Shown piece after piece: positions 10,312-24,035 of a stretch of 64,000 bases of DNA. Every line of letters begins with the position of its first letter. Position 1 is the stretch's first letter. Source of the stretch: Branchinecta lynchi (taxonomy: Eukaryota; Arthropoda; Branchiopoda; Anostraca; Branchinectidae); the NCBI GenBank assembly GCA_023053575.1, contig JAKZAP010000170.1, forward strand, positions 1 through 64,000. Reading direction: 5' to 3'. The position numbers were made by a program, and so were the translations under genes. The notes under the pieces were generated by a model. The model saw only the letters and a list, made by a program, of their open reading frames with translations, did not search any database and was not told where the DNA came from.

Positions 10312-11800
10312 AACCAACCTTATGGGGAAAGCAACCCTGCGGGAAAACCAACCTTGTGGGAAAACCAACCTTGTGGGAAAGCGAAACTTTTGGGAAAAAA
10401 AACACAGTGGGAAAACAAACCTTGTGGGAAAACCAACCTTGCGGGAAAACCAACCTTGGGGGAAAACAAAGCTTGTGGGAAAACAAACCTTTTGGGAAAA
10501 CAAACCTTTTGGGAAAACAAACCTTTTGGGAAAACAAACTTTGTGGGAAAACAAACCTTGTGGGGAAACAAACCTTGTGGGAAAACTAACCTTGTGGGAA
10601 AACAAACCTTGCGGGAAAACTAACCTTGTGGGAAAACAAACCCTGCGGGAAAACCAACCTTGTGGGAAAACCAACCTTGTGGGTAAACAAACTTTTCGGG
10701 AAAACCAACCTTGTGGGAAAACAAACCTTGTGGGAAAACATACCTTGTGGGAAAACAAACCTTATGGGGAAAGCAACCTTGCGGGAAAACCAACCTTGTG
10801 GGAAAACAAACCTTGTGGGAAAACAAACCTTGTGGGAAAACAAACCTTATGGGAAAACAAACCTTGTGGGGAAACAAACCTTGTGGGAAAACCAACCTTG
10901 CGGGAAAGCGAACCTTTTGGGAAAACCAAAACAGTGGGAAAACAAACCTTGTGGGAAAACCAAACTTGCGGGAAAACCAACCTTGTGTGAAAAAAAAGCT
11001 TGTGGAAAAACAAACCTTGTGGGAAAACCAACCTAGTGGGAAAAACAACCTAGTGGGAAAACAAACCTTGTGAGGAAACAAACCTTGTGGGAAAACCAAC
11101 CTTATGGGGAAAGCAACCCTGCGGGAAAACCAACCTTATGGGGAAAGCAACCCTGCGGGAAAACCAACCTTGTGGGAAAACCAACCTTGTGGGAAAGCGA
11201 ACCTTTTGGGAAAAACCAACACAGTGGGAAAACAAACCTTGTGGGAAAACCAACCTTGCGGGAAAGCGAACCTTTTGGGAAAACCAACACAGTGGGAAAA
11301 CAAACCTTGTGGGAAAACCAACCTTGTGGGAAAACAAACCTTGTGGGAAAACAAACCTTGTGAGAAAACAAACCTTGTGGGGAAACAAACCTTGTGGGAA
11401 AACCAACCATCCGGGAAAGCGAACCTTTTGGGAAAACCAACACAGTGGGGAAACAAACCTTGTGGGAAAAGTAACCTTGTGGGAAAACAAACCTTGTGGG
11501 AAAACCAACCTTATGGGGAAAGCAACCCTGCGGGAAAACCAACCTTGTGGGAAAACCAACCTTGTGGGAAAGCGAACCTTTTGGGAAAACCAACACAGTG
11601 GGAAAACAAAGCTTGTGGGAAAACAAACCTTGTGGGAAAACCAACCTAGTGGGAAAAACAACCTAGTGGGAAAACCAACCTTGTGAGAAAACAAATCTTG
11701 TGGGAAAACCAACCTTATGGGGAAAGCAACCCTGCGGGAAAACCAACCTTGTGGGAAAACCAACCTTGTGGGACAGCGAACCTTTTGGGAAAACCAACAC
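9530..11800 (+). repeat. 2.3-kb block repeated 5.07-5.08 kb downstream (copy 1)
   Basis: Its partner is 14613-16880, at offset 5,083 bp (299 monomers) in the left half and 5,067 bp in the right half. Markers shared in order are CTTTTGGAAAAACC or CTTTTGGGAAAA runs, GGGTGAAAAAAAAGC, GTGAGGAAAC, the TTATGGGG doublet and CCATCCGGG. The 16-bp change in offset shows one imprecise indel between them. Confidence 0.8.
11100..11420 (+). repeat. B module core, copy 1 of 5
   Basis: The core starts with a two-monomer doublet: CCTTATGGGGAAAGCAA then CCCTGCGGG, repeated at +34. It continues through GGGAAAAACCAACACAG (an extra A) to the rare CCATCCGGG monomer near 11408. Copies 2-5 start at 16167, 19025, 20306 and 21430. 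Confidence 0.85.
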
Positions 11801-12399
11801 AGTGGGAAAACAAACCTTGTGGGAAAACCAACCTTGCGGGAAAGCGAACCTTTTGGGAAAACCAACACAGTGGGGAAACAAACCTTGTGGGAAAACTAAC
11901 CTTGTGGGAAAACAAACCTTGTGGGAAAACCAACCTTATGGGGAAAGCAACCCTGCGGGAAAACCAACCTTGTGGGAAAACCAACCTTGTGGGAAAGCGA
12001 ACCTTTTGGGAAAACCAACACAGTGGGAAAACAAAGCTTGTGGGAAAACAAACCTTGTGGGAAAACCAACCTAGTGGGAAAAACAACCTAGTGGGAAAAC
12101 CAACCTTGTGAGAAAACAAATCTTGTGGGAAAACCAACCTTATGGGGAAAGCAACCCTGCGGGAAAACCAACCTTGTGGGAAAACCAACCTTGTGGGACA
12201 GCGAACCTTTTGGGAAAACCAACACAGTGGGAAAACAAAGCTTGTGGGAAAACAAACCCTGCGGGAAAACCAACCTTGCGGGAAAACCAACCTTGGGGGA
12301 AAACAAAGATTGTGGGAAAACAAACCTTGTGGGGAAACAAACCTTTTGGGAAAACTAACCTTGTGGGAAAACAAACCTTGCTTGAAAACTAACCTTGTG

Positions 12400-13270
12400 G
12401 GAAAACAAACCCTGCGGGAAAACAAACCTTGTGGGAAAAACCAACCTTGTGGGGAAACAAACCTTTCGGGAAAACCAACCTTGTGGGAAAACAAACCTTG
12501 TGGGAAAACAAACCTTGTGGGAAAACAAACCTTGTGGGAAAACAAACCTTGTGAGAAAACAAACCTTGTGGGGAAACAAACCTTGTGGGAAAACCAACCA
12601 TGCGGGAAAGCGAACGTTTTGGGAAAACCAACACAGTGGGAAAACAAACCTTGTGGGAAAACCAACCTTGCGGGAAAACCAACCTTGGGAGAAAACAAAG
12701 CTTGTGGGAAAACAAACCTTGTGGGAAAACCAACCTAGTGGGAAAAACGACCTAGTGGGAAAACAAACCTTGTGAGAAAACAAACCTTGTGGGAAAACCA
12801 ACCTTATGGGGAAAGCAACCCTGCGGGAAAACCAACCTTGTGGGAAAACCAACCTTGTGGGAAAGCGAACCTTTTGGGAAAACCAACACAGTGGGAAAAC
12901 AAAGCTTGTGGGAAAACAAACCTTGTGGGAAAACCAACCTAGTGGGAAAAACAACCTAGTGGGAAAACCAACCTTGTGAGAAAACAAATCTTGTGGGAAA
13001 ACCAACCTTATGGGGAAAGCAACCCTGCGGGAAAACCAACCTTGTGGGAAAACCAACCTTGTGGGAAAGCGAACCTTTTGGGAAAACCAACACAGTGGGA
13101 AAACAAACCTTGTGGGAAAACCAACCTTGCGGGAAAGCGAACCTTTTGGGAAAACCAACACAGTGGGAAAACAAACCTTGTGGGAAAACCAACCTTGCGG
13201 GAAAACCAACCTTGGGGGAAAACAAAGCTTGTGGGAAAACAAACCTTGTGGGAAAACCAACCTAGTGGGA
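12400..13270 (+). repeat. E module, copy 1
   Basis: This block is matched at about 22360-23227 (offset 9,956-9,957 bp). Unique shared markers are CCATGCGGG followed by GCGAACGTTTTGGG (12598), CTTGGGAGAAAAC and GGGAAAAACGACCTAG (near 12742). These private variants show the two blocks share a recent ancestor 10 kb apart. Confidence 0.8.
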
Positions 13271-14099
13271 AAAACAACCTAGTGGGAAAACAAACCTTGT
13301 GAGAAAACAAACCTTGTGGGAAAACCAACCTTATGGGGAAAGCAACCCTGCGGGAAAACCAACCTTGTGGGAAAACCAACCTTGTGGGAAAGCGAACCTT
13401 TTGGGAAAACCAACACAGTGGGAAAACAAACCTTGTGGGTCAACAAACCTTGTGGGGAAACAAACCTTGCGGGAAAACTAACCTTGTGGGAAAACAAACC
13501 CTGTGGGAAAACCAACCTTGGGGGAAAACAAAGCTTGTGGGAAAACAAACCTTGTGGGAAAACCAACCTTGCGGGAAAACCAACCTTGTGGGAAAACAAA
13601 CCTTGTGGGAAAACAAACCTTGTGGGAAAACAAACCTTGTGGGAAAACAAACCTTATGGGAAAACAAACCTTGTGGGAAACAAACCTTGTGGGAAAACCA
13701 ACCTTGCGGGAAAGCGAACCTTTTGGGAAAACCAACACAGTGGGAAAACAAACCTTGCGGGAAAACCAACCTTCAGGGAAAACCAACCTTGGGGGAAAAC
13801 AAAGCTTGTGGGAAAACAAACCTTGTGGGAAAACCAACATGCGGGAAAGCGAACCTTTTGGGAAAACCAACACAGTGGGAAAACAAACCTTGTTGGAAAA
13901 CCAACCTTCAGGGAAAACCAACCTTGGGGGAAAACAAAGCTTGTGGGAAAACAAACCTTGTGGGAAAACCAACCTAGTGGGAAAAACAACCTAGTGGGAA
14001 AACAAATCTTGTGAGAAAACAAACCTTGTGGGAAAGCGAACCTTTTGGGAAAACCAACACAGTGGGAAAACAAACCTTGTGGGAAAACCAACCTTGCGG

Positions 14100-15153
14100 G
14101 AAAACCAACCTTCGGGGAAAACCAACCTTGCGGGAAAACCAACCTTGGGGGAAAACAAACCTTGTGGGAAAACAAACCTTGTGGGGAAACAAACCTAGTG
14201 GGAAACCAATCCTTGTGGGAAAACCAACCTTGCGGGAAAGCGAACCTTTTGGGAAAACCAACACAGTGGGAAAAAAAACCTTGTGAGAAAACAATCCTTG
14301 TGGGAAAACAAACCTTGTGGGGAAACAAACCTTGTGGGGAAACAAACCTTGTGGGAAAACTAACCTTGTGGGAAAACAAACCTTGCGGGAAAACTAACCT
14401 TGTGGGAAAACAAACCCTGCGGGAAAACCAACCTTGTGGGAAAACCAACCTTGTGGGGAAACAAACCTTTCGGGAAAACCAACCTTGCGGGAAAACAAAC
14501 CTTGTGGGAAAACAAACCTTGTGGGAAAACAAACCTTATGGGGAAAGCAACCTTGCGGGAAAACCAACCTTGTGGGAAAACAAACCTTGTGGGAAAACAA
14601 ACCTTGTGGGAAAACCAACCTTGCGGGAAAACCAACCTTCGGGGAAAACCAACCTTGCGGGAAAACCAACCTTGGGGGAAAACAAACCTTGTGGGAAAAC
14701 AAACCTTGTGGGGAAACAAACCTAGTGGGAAACCAATCCTTGTGGGAAAACCAACCTTGCGGGAAAGCGAACCTTTTGGGAAAACCAACACAGTGGGAAA
14801 AAAAACCTTGTGAGAAAACAATCCTTGTGGGAAAACAAACCTTGTGGGGAAACAAACCTTGTGGGGAAACAAACCTTGTGGGAAAACTAACCTTGTGGGA
14901 AAACAAACCTTGCGGGAAAACTAACCTTGTGGGAAAACAAACCCTGCGGGAAAACCAACCTTGTGGGAAAACCAACCTTGTGGGGAAACAAACCTTTCGG
15001 GAAAACCAACCTTGCGGGAAAACAAACCTTGTGGGAAAACAAACCTTGTGGGAAAACAAACCTTATGGGGAAAGCAACCTTGCGGGAAAACCAACCTTGT
15101 GGGAAAACAAACCTTGTGGGAAAACAAACCTTGTGGGAAAACAAACCTTATGG
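14100..15153 (+). repeat. 527-bp (31-mer) tandem duplication
   Basis: The CTTCGGGG monomer at 14111 recurs at 14638, and the surrounding order repeats for about 0.5 kb. The unit carries the A-module signature (GGGAAACCAATCC, GGGAAAAAAAACC, CTTTCGGG). The left copy begins inside an A-like block whose partner is 5.77-6.36 kb (offset 8,244 bp). Confidence 0.85.
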
Positions 15154-16880
15154 GAAAACAAACCTTGTGGGGAAACAAACCTTGTGGGAAAACCAACCTT
15201 GCGGGAAAGCGAACCTTTTGGGAAAACCAAAACAGTGGGAAAACAAACCTTGTGGGAAAACCAACCTTGCGGGAAAACCAACCTTGGGTGAAAAAAAAGC
15301 TTGTGGGAAAACAAACCTTGTGGGAAAACCAACCTAGTGGGAAAAACAACCTAGTGGGAAAACAAACCTTGTGAGGAAACAAACCTTGTGGGAAAACCAA
15401 CCTTATGGGGAAAGCAACCCTGCGGGAAAACCAACCTTGTGGGAAAACCAACCTTGTGGGAAAGCGAACCTTTTGGGAAAAAAAAACACAGTGGGAAAAC
15501 AAACCTTGTGGGAAAACCAACCTTGTGGGAAAACCAACCTTGGGGGAAAACAAAGCTTGTGGGAAAACAAACCTTTTGGGAAAACAAACCTTTTGGGAAA
15601 ACAAACCTTGTGGGAAAACAAACCTTGTGGGGAAACAAACCTTGTGGGAAAACTAACCTTGTGGGAAAACAAACCTTGCGGGAATACTAACCTTGTGGGA
15701 AAACAAACCCTGCGGGAAAACCAACCTTGTGGGAAAACCAACCTTGTGGGGAAACAAACCTTTCGGGAAAACCAACCTTGTGGGAAAACAAACCTTGTGG
15801 GAAAACATACCTTGTGGGAAAACAAACCTTATGGGGAAAGCAACCTTGCGGGAAAACCAACCTTGTGGGAAAACAAACCTTTTGGGAAAACATACCTTGT
15901 GGGAAAACAAACCTTATGGGAAAACAAACCTTGTGGGGAAACAAACCTTGTGGGAAAACCAACCTTGCGGGAAAGCGAACCTTTTGGGAAAACCAAAACA
16001 GTGGGAAAACAAACCTTGTGGGAAAACCAACCTTGCGGGAAAACCAACCTTGGGTGAAAAAAAAGCTTGTGGAAAAACAAACCTTGTGGGAAAACCAACC
16101 TAGTGGGAAAAACAACCTAGTGGGAAAACAAACCTTGTGAGGAAACAAACCTTGTGGGAAAACCAACCTTATGGGGAAAGCAACCCTGCGGGAAAACCAA
16201 CCTTATGGGGAAAGCAACCCTGCGGGAAAACCAACCTTGTGGGAAAACCAACCTTGTGGGAAAGCGAACCTTTTGGGAAAAACCAACACAGTGGGAAAAC
16301 AAACCTTGTGGGAAAACCAACCTTGCGGGAAAGCGAACCTTTTGGGAAAACCAACACAGTGGGAAAACAAACCTTGTGGGAAAACCAACCTTGTGGGAAA
16401 ACAAACCTTGTGGGAAAACAAACCTTGTGAGAAAACAAACCTTGTGGGGAAACAAACCTTGTGGGAAAACCAACCATCCGGGAAAGCGAACCTTTTGGGA
16501 AAACCAACACAGTGGGAAAACCAACCTTGTGGGAAAACTAACCTTGTGGGAAAACAAACCTTGTGGGAAAACCAACCTTATGGGGAAAGCAACCCTGCGG
16601 GAAAACCAACCTTGTGGGAAAACCAACCTTGTGGGAAAGCGAACCTTTTGGGAAAACCAACACAGTGGGAAAACAAAGCTTGTGGGAAAACAAACCTTGT
16701 GGGAAAACCAACCTAGTGGGAAAAACAACCTAGTGGGAAAACCAACCTTGTGAGAAAACAAATCTTGTGGGAAAACCAACCTTATGGGGAAAGCAACCCT
16801 GCGGGAAAACCAACCTTGTGGGAAAACCAACCTTGTGGGAAAGCGAACCTTTTGGGAAAACCAACACAGTGGGAAAACAA
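14613..16880 (+). repeat. 2.3-kb block, copy 2 of the 9530-11800 block
   Basis: The order of variants matches 9530-11800. Its right part is repeated again at about 17.5-19.35 kb (offset 2,875 then 2,858 bp), so a series of overlapping amplifications passed through this stretch. Confidence 0.8.
16167..16487 (+). repeat. B module core, copy 2
   Basis: The TTATGGGG doublet, AAAAACCAACACAG and CCATCCGGG are in the same order as at 11100. Immediately downstream the monomer is GGGAAAACCAACC where copy 1 has GGGGAAACAAACC. Confidence 0.85.
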
Positions 16881-17009
16881 ACCTTGTGGGAAAACCAACC
16901 TTGCGGGAAAACCAACCTTGGGGGAAAACAAAGCTTGTGGGAAAACAAACCTTGTGGGGAAACAAACCTTTTGGGAAAACTAACCTTGTGGGAAAACAAA
17001 CCTTGCGGG

Positions 17010-18240
17010 AAAACTAACCTTGTGGGAAAACCAACCTTGCGGGAAAGCGAACCTTTTGGGAAAACCAACACAGTGGGAAAACAAACCTTGCGGGAAAACC
17101 AACCTTGAGGGAAAACCAACCTTGGGGGAAAACAAAGCTTGTGGGAAAACAAACCTTGTGGGAAAACCAACCTTGCGGGAAAGCGAACCTTTTGGGAAAA
17201 CCAACACAGTGGGAAAACAAACCTTGTGGGAAAACCAACCTTCAGGGAAAACCAACCTTGGGGGAAAACAAAGCTTGTGGGAAAACAAACCTTGTGGGAA
17301 AACCAACCTAGTGGGAAAAACAACCTAGTGGGAAAACAAACCTTGTGAGAAAACAAACCTTGTGGGAAAACCAACCTTATGGCGAAAGCAACCCTGCGGG
17401 AAAACCACCCTTTTGGGAAATCCAACCTTGTGGGAAAGCGAACCTTTTGGGAAAACCAACACAGTGGGAAAACAAACCTTGTGGGAAATCCAACCTTGCG
17501 GGAAAACCAACCTTCGGGGAAAACCAACCTTGCGGGAAAACCAACCTTGGGGGAAAACAAACCTTGTGGGAAAACAAACCTTGTGGGGAAACAAACCTAG
17601 TGGGAAACCAATCCTTGTGGGAAAACCAACCTTGCGGGAAAGCGAACCTTTTGGGAAAACCAACACAGTGGGAAAAAAAACCTTGTGAGAAAACAATCCT
17701 TGTGGGAAAACAAACCTTGTGGGGAAACAAGCCTTGTGGGGAAACAAACCTTGTGGGAAAACTAACCTTGTGGGAAAACAAACCTTGCGGGAAAACTAAC
17801 CTTGTGGGAAAACAAACCCTGCGGGAAAACCAACCTTGTGGGAAAACCAACCTTGTGGGGAAACAAACCTTTCGGGAAAACCAACCTTGCGGGAAAACAA
17901 ACCTTGTGGGAAAACAAACCTTGTGGGAAAACAAACCTTATGGGGAAAGCAACCTTGCGGGAAAACCAACCTTGTGGGAAAACAAACCTTGTGGGAAAAC
18001 AAACCTTGTGGGAAAACAAACCTTGTGGGAAAACAAACCTTATCTGAAAACAAACCTTGTGGGGAAACAAACCTTGTGGGAAAACCAACCTTGCGGGAAA
18101 GCGAACCTTTTGGGAAAACCAAAACAGTGGGAAAACAAACCTTGTGGGAAAACCAACCTTGCGGGAAAACCAACCTTGGGTGAAAAAAAAGCTTGTGGGA
18201 AAACAAACCTTGTGGGAAAACCAACCTAGTGGGAAAAACA
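17010..18240 (+). repeat. A module, partial copy 3
   Basis: This block matches about 5364-6594 at offset 11,646 bp, including CTTCAGGG (17241), TTATGGCGAAAGC (17377) and GGGAAATCCAACC. Private differences include CACCCTTTTGGG near 17407 and a TTATCTGAAAAC monomer near 18042. Confidence 0.8.
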
Positions 18241-19024
18241 ACCTAGTGGGAAAACCAACCTTATGGGGAAAGCAACCCTGCGGGAAAACCAACCTTGTGG
18301 GAAAACCAACCTTGTGGGAAAGCGGACCTTTTGGGAAAAAAAAACACAGTGGGAAAACAAACCTTGTGGGAAAACCAACCTTGTGGGAAAACCAACCTTG
18401 GGGGAAAACAAAGCTTGTGGGAAAACAAACCTTTTGGGAAAACAAACCTTTTGGGAAAACAAACCTTGTGGGAAAACAAACCTTGTGGGGAAACAAACCT
18501 TGTGGGAAAACTAACCTTGTGGGAAAACAAACCTTGCGGGAAAACTAACCTTGTGGGAAAACAAACCCTGCGGGAAAACCAACCTTGTGGGAAAACCAAC
18601 CTTGTGGGGAAACAAACCTTTCGGGAAAACCAACCTTGTGGGAAAACAAACCTTGTGGGAAAACATACCTTGTGGGAAAACAAACCTTATGGGGAAAGCA
18701 ACCTTGCGGGAAAACCAACCTTGTGGGAAAACAAACCTTGTGGGAAAACAAACCTTGTGGGAAAACAAACCTTATGGGAAAACAAACCTTGTGGGGAAAC
18801 AAACCTTGTGGGAAAACCAACCTTGCGGGAAAGCGAACCTTTTGGGAAAACCAAAACAGTGGGAAAACAAACCTTGTGGGAAAACCAACCTTGCGGGAAA
18901 ACCAACCTTGGGTGAAAAAAAAGCTTGTGGAAAAACAAATCTTGTGGGAAAACCAACCTAGTGGGAAAAACAACCTAGTGGGAAAACAAACCTTGTGAGG
19001 AAACAAACCTTGTGGGAAAACCAA

Positions 19025-19345
19025 CCTTATGGGGAAAGCAACCCTGCGGGAAAACCAACCTTATGGGGAAAGCAACCCTGCGGGAAAACCAACCTTGTGG
19101 GAAAACCAACCTTGTGGGAAAGCGAACCTTTTGGGAAAAACCAACACAGTGGGAAAACAAACCTTGTGGGAAAACCAACCTTGCGGGAAAGCGAACCTTT
19201 TGGGAAAACCAACACAGTGGGAAAACAAACCTTGTGGGAAAACCAACCTTGTGGGAAAACAAACCTTGTGGGAAAACAAACCTTGTGAGAAAACAAACCT
19301 TGTGGGGAAACAAACCTTGTGGGAAAACCAACCATCCGGGAAAGC
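19025..19345 (+). repeat. B module core, copy 3
   Basis: The marker order is the same as at 11100; this copy is 2,858 bp after copy 2. It ends in the CCATCCGGG monomer and then joins A-type sequence. Confidence 0.85.
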
Positions 19346-19379
19346 GAACCTTTTGGGAAAACCAACACAGTGGGAAAAC

Positions 19380-19800
19380 AAACCTTGTGGGAAAACCAAC
19401 CTAGTGGGAAAAACAACCTAGTGGGAAAACAAACCTTGTGAGAAAACAAACCTTGTGGGAAAACCAACCTTATGGCGAAAGCAACCCTGCGGGAAAACCA
19501 ACCTTGTGGGAAATCCAACCTTGTGGGAAAGCGAACCTTTTGGGAAAACCAACACAGTGGGAAAACAAACCTTGTGGGAAAACCAACCTTGCGGGAAAAC
19601 CAACCTTCGGGGAAAACCAACCTTGCGGGAAAACCAACCTTGGGGGAAAACAAACCTTGTGGGAAAACAAACCTTGTGGGGAAACAAACCTAGTGGGAAA
19701 CCAATCCTTGTGGGAAAACCAACCTTGCGGGAAAGCGAACCTTTTGGGAAAACCAACACAGTGGGAAAAAAAACCTTGTGAGAAAACAATCCTTGTGGGA
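19380..19800 (+). repeat. A module, partial copy 4, truncated join
   Basis: This block matches about 5641-6061, including TTATGGCGAAAGC (19470). It stops at GGGAAAACAAACCAACCTTG near 19799-19818, where four extra bases (AACC) break the 17-bp register. From there the order switches to B-type, so this is a visible recombination join. Confidence 0.75.
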
Positions 19801-20305
19801 AAACAAACCAACCTTGTGGGAAAACCAACCTTGTGGGAAAGCGAACCTTTTGGGAAAAACCAACACAGTGGGAAAACAAACCTTGTGGGAAAACCAACCT
19901 TGCGGGAAAGCGAACCTTTTGGGAAAACCAACACAGTGGGAAAACAAACCTTGTGGGAAAACCAACCTTGTGGGAAAACCAACCTTGTGGGAAAACAAAC
20001 CTTGTGGGAAAACAAACCTTGTGGGAAAACAAACCTTGTGGGAAAACAAACCTTATGGGAAAACAAACCTTGTGGGGAAACAAACCTTGTGGGAAAACCA
20101 ACCTTGCGGGAAAGCGAACCTTTTGGGAAAACCAAAACAGTGGGAAAACAAACCTTGTGGGAAAACCAACCTTGCGGGAAAACCAACCTTGGGTGAAAAA
20201 AAAGCTTGTGGAAAAACAAACCTTGTGGGAAAACCAACCTAGTGGGAAAAACAACCTAGTGGGAAAACAAACCTTGTGAGGAAACAAACCTTGTGGGAAA
20301 ACCAA

Positions 20306-20626
20306 CCTTATGGGGAAAGCAACCCTGCGGGAAAACCAACCTTATGGGGAAAGCAACCCTGCGGGAAAACCAACCTTGTGGGAAAACCAACCTTGTGGGA
20401 AAGCGAACCTTTTGGGAAAAACCAACACAGTGGGAAAACAAACCTTGTGGGAAAACCAACCTTGCGGGAAAGCGAACCTTTTGGGAAAACCAACACAGTG
20501 GGAAAACAAACCTTGTGGGAAAACCAACCTTGTGGGAAAACAAACCTTGTAGGAAAACAAACCTTGTGAGAAAACAAACCTTGTGGGGAAACAAACCTTG
20601 TGGGAAAACCAACCATCCGGGAAAGC
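20306..20626 (+). repeat. B module core, copy 4
   Basis: This copy lies 1,281 bp after copy 3 and carries a CTTGTAGGAAAAC monomer near 20548 that it shares only with copy 5 among the B copies. Confidence 0.85.
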
Positions 20627-21429
20627 GAACCTTTTGGGAAAACCAACACAGTGGGAAAACAAACCTTGTGGGAAAACTAACCTTGTGGGAAAACAAACCT
20701 TGTGGGAAAACCAACCTTATGGGGAAAGCAACCCTGCGGGAAAACCAACCTTGTGGGAAAACCAACCTTGTGGGAAAGCGAACCTTTTGGGAAAACCAAC
20801 ACAGTGGGAAAACAAAGCTTGTGGGAAAACAAACCTTGTGGGAAAACCAACCTAGTGGGAAAAACAACCTAGTGGGAAAACCAACCTTGTGAGAAAACAA
20901 ATCTTGTGGGAAAACAAAGCTTGTGGGAAAACAAACCTTGTGGGAAAACCAACCTAGTGGGAAAAACAACCTAGTGGGAAAACAAACCTTGTGAGAAAAC
21001 AAACCTTGTGAGAAAACAAACCTTGTGGGAAAACCAACCTTGCGGGAAAGCGAACCTTTTGGGAAAACCAACACAGTGGGAAAACAAACCTTGTGGGAAA
21101 ACCAACCTTGTGGGAAAACCAACCTTGTGGGAAAACAAACCTTGTAGGAAAACAAACCTTGTGGGAAAACAAACCTTATGGGAAAACAAACCTTGTGGGG
21201 AAACAAACCTTGTGGGAAAACCAACCTTGCGGGAAAGCGAACCATTTGGGAAAACCAAAACAGTGGGAAAACAAACCTTGTGGGAAAACCAACCTTGCGG
21301 GAAAACCAACCTTGGGTGAAAAAAAAAGCTTGTGGAAAAACAAACCTTGTGGGAAAACCAACCTAGTGGGAAAAACAACCTAGTGGGAAAACAAACCTTG
21401 TGAGGAAACAAACCTTGTGGGAAAACCAA

Positions 21430-21750
21430 CCTTATGGGGAAAGCAACCCTGCGGGAAAACCAACCTTATGGGGAAAGCAACCCTGCGGGAAAACCAACCT
21501 TGTGGGAAAACCAACCTTGTGGGAAAGCGAACCTTTTGGGAAAAACCAACACAGTGGGAAAACAAACCTTGTGGGAAAACCAACCTTGCGGGAAAGCGAA
21601 CCTTTTGGGAAAACCAACACAGTGGGAAAACAAACCTTGTGGGAAAACCAACCTTGTGGGAAAACAAACCTTGTAGGAAAACAAACCTTGTGAGAAAACA
21701 AACCTTGTGGGGAAACAAACCTTGTGGGAAAACCAACCATCCGGGAAAGC
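21430..21750 (+). repeat. B module core, copy 5
   Basis: This copy lies 1,124 bp after copy 4 and shares its CTTGTAGGAAAAC monomer, so copies 4 and 5 are the youngest pair of the B family. Confidence 0.85.
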
Positions 21751-22359
21751 GAACCTTTTGGGAAAACCAACACAGTGGGAAAACAAACCTTGTGGGAAAA
21801 CTAACCTTGTGCGAAAACAAACCTTGTGGGAAAACCAACCTTATGGGGAAAGCAACCCTGCGGGAAAACCAACCTTGTGGGAAAACCAACCTTGTGGGAA
21901 AGCGAACCTTTTGGGAAAACCAACACAGTGGGAAAACAAAGCTTGTGGGAAAACAAACCTTGTGGTAAAACCAACCTAGTGGGAAAAACAACCTAGTGGG
22001 AAAACCAACCTTGTGAGAAAACAAATCTTGTGGGAAAACCAACCTTATGGGGAAAGCAACCCTGCGGGAAAACCAACCTTGTGGGAAAACCAACCTTGTG
22101 GGAAAGCGAACCTTTTGGGAAAACCAACACAGTGGGAAAACAAACCTTGTGGGAAAACCAACCTTGCGGGAAAGCGAACCTTTTGGGAAAACCAACACAG
22201 TGGGAAAACAAACCTTGTGGGAAAACCAACCTTGCGGGAAAACCAACCTTGGGGGAAAACAAAGCTTGTGGGAAAACAAACCTTGTGGGGAAACAAACCT
22301 TTTGGGAAAACTAGCCTTGTGGGAAAACAAACCTTGCGGGAAAACTAACCTTGTGGGAA

Positions 22360-23227
22360 AACAAACCCTGCGGGAAAACAAACCTTGTGGGAAAACCAAC
22401 CTTGTGGGGAAACAAACCTTTCGGGAAAACCAACCTTGTGGGAAAACAAACCTTGTGGGAAAACAAACCTTGTGGGAAAACAAACCTTGTGGGAAAACAA
22501 ACCTTGTGTGAGAAAACAAACCTTGTGGGGAAACAAACCTTGTGGGAAAACCAACCATGCGGGAAAGCGAACGTTTTGGGAAAACCAACACAGTGGGAAA
22601 ACAAACCTTGTGGGAAAACCAACCTTGCGGGAAAACCAACCTTGGGAGAAAACAAAGCTTGTGGGAAAACAAACCTTGTGGGAAAACCAACCTAGTGGGA
22701 AAAACGACCTAGTGGGAAAACAAACCTTGTGAGAAAACAAACCTTGTGGGAAAACCAACCTTATGGGGAAAGCAACCCTGCGGGAAAACCAACCTTGTGG
22801 GAAAACCAACCTTGTGGGAAAGCGAACCTTTTGGGAAAACCAACACAGTGGGAAAACAAAGCTTGTGGGAAAACAAACCTTGTGGGAAAACCAACCTAGT
22901 GGGAAAAACAACCTAGTGGGAAAACCAACCTTGTGAGAAAACAAATCTTTTGGGAAAACCAACCTTATGGGGAAAGCAACCCTGCGGGAAAACCACCCTT
23001 GTGGGAAAACCAACCTTGTGGGAAAGCGAACCTTTTGGGAAAACCAACACAGTGGGAAAACAAACCTTGTGGGAAAACCAACCTTGCGGGAAAGCGAACC
23101 TTTTGGGAAAACCAACACAGTGGGAAAACAAACCTTGTGGGAAAACCAACCTTGCGGGAAAACCAACCTTGGGGGAAAACAAAGCTTGTGGGAAAACAAA
23201 CCTTGTGGGAAAACCAACCTAGTGGGG
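22360..23227 (+). repeat. E module, copy 2
   Basis: This block carries the same private markers as 12400-13270. Near 22501 a CCTTGTGTGAGAAAAC fusion monomer replaces several monomers present in copy 1. At 23219 CTAGTGGGGGAAAAC is a hybrid of CTAGTGGG and TTGGGGG monomers and marks the right edge. Confidence 0.8.
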
Positions 23228-24035
23228 GAAAACAAACCTTGTGGGAAAACAAACCTTGTGGGGAAACAAACCTTGTGGGAAAACCAACCTTGCGGGAAAG
23301 CGAACCTTTTGGGAAAACCAACACAGTGGGAAAACAAACCTTGTGGGTAAACCAACCTTGCGGGAAAACCAACCTTGGGGGAAAACAAAGCTTGTGGGAA
23401 AACAAACCTTGTGGGAAAACCAACCTAGTGGGAAAAACAACCTTGGGGGAAAACAAAGCTTGTGGGAAAACAAACCTTGTGGGAAAACCAACCTAGTGGG
23501 AAAAACAACCTAGTGGGAAAACAAACCTTGTGAGAAAACAAACCTTGTGGGAAAACAAACCTTATGGGGAAAGCAACCCTGCGGGAAAACCAACCTTGTG
23601 GGAAAACCAACCTTGTGGGAAAGCGAACCTTTTGGGAAAACCAACACAGTGGGAAAACAAACCTTGTGGGTCAACAAACCTTGTGGGGAAACAAACCTTG
23701 CGGGAAAACTAACCTTGTGGGAAAACAAACCCTGCGGGAAAACCAACCTTGGGGGAAAACAAAGCTTGTGGGAAAACAAACCTTGTGGGAAAACCAACCT
23801 AGTGGGAAAAACAACCTAGTGGGAAAACAAACCTTGTGAGAAAACAAATCTTGTGAGAAAACAAACCTTGTGGGAAAACCAACCTTATAGGGAAAGCAAC
23901 CCTGCGGGAAAACCAACCTTGTGCGAAAACCAACCTTGTGGGAAAACCAACCTCGTGGGAAAGCGAACCTTTTGGGAAAACCAACACAGTGGGAAAACAA
24001 ACCTTGTGGGAAAACAAACCTTGTGGGGAAACAAA

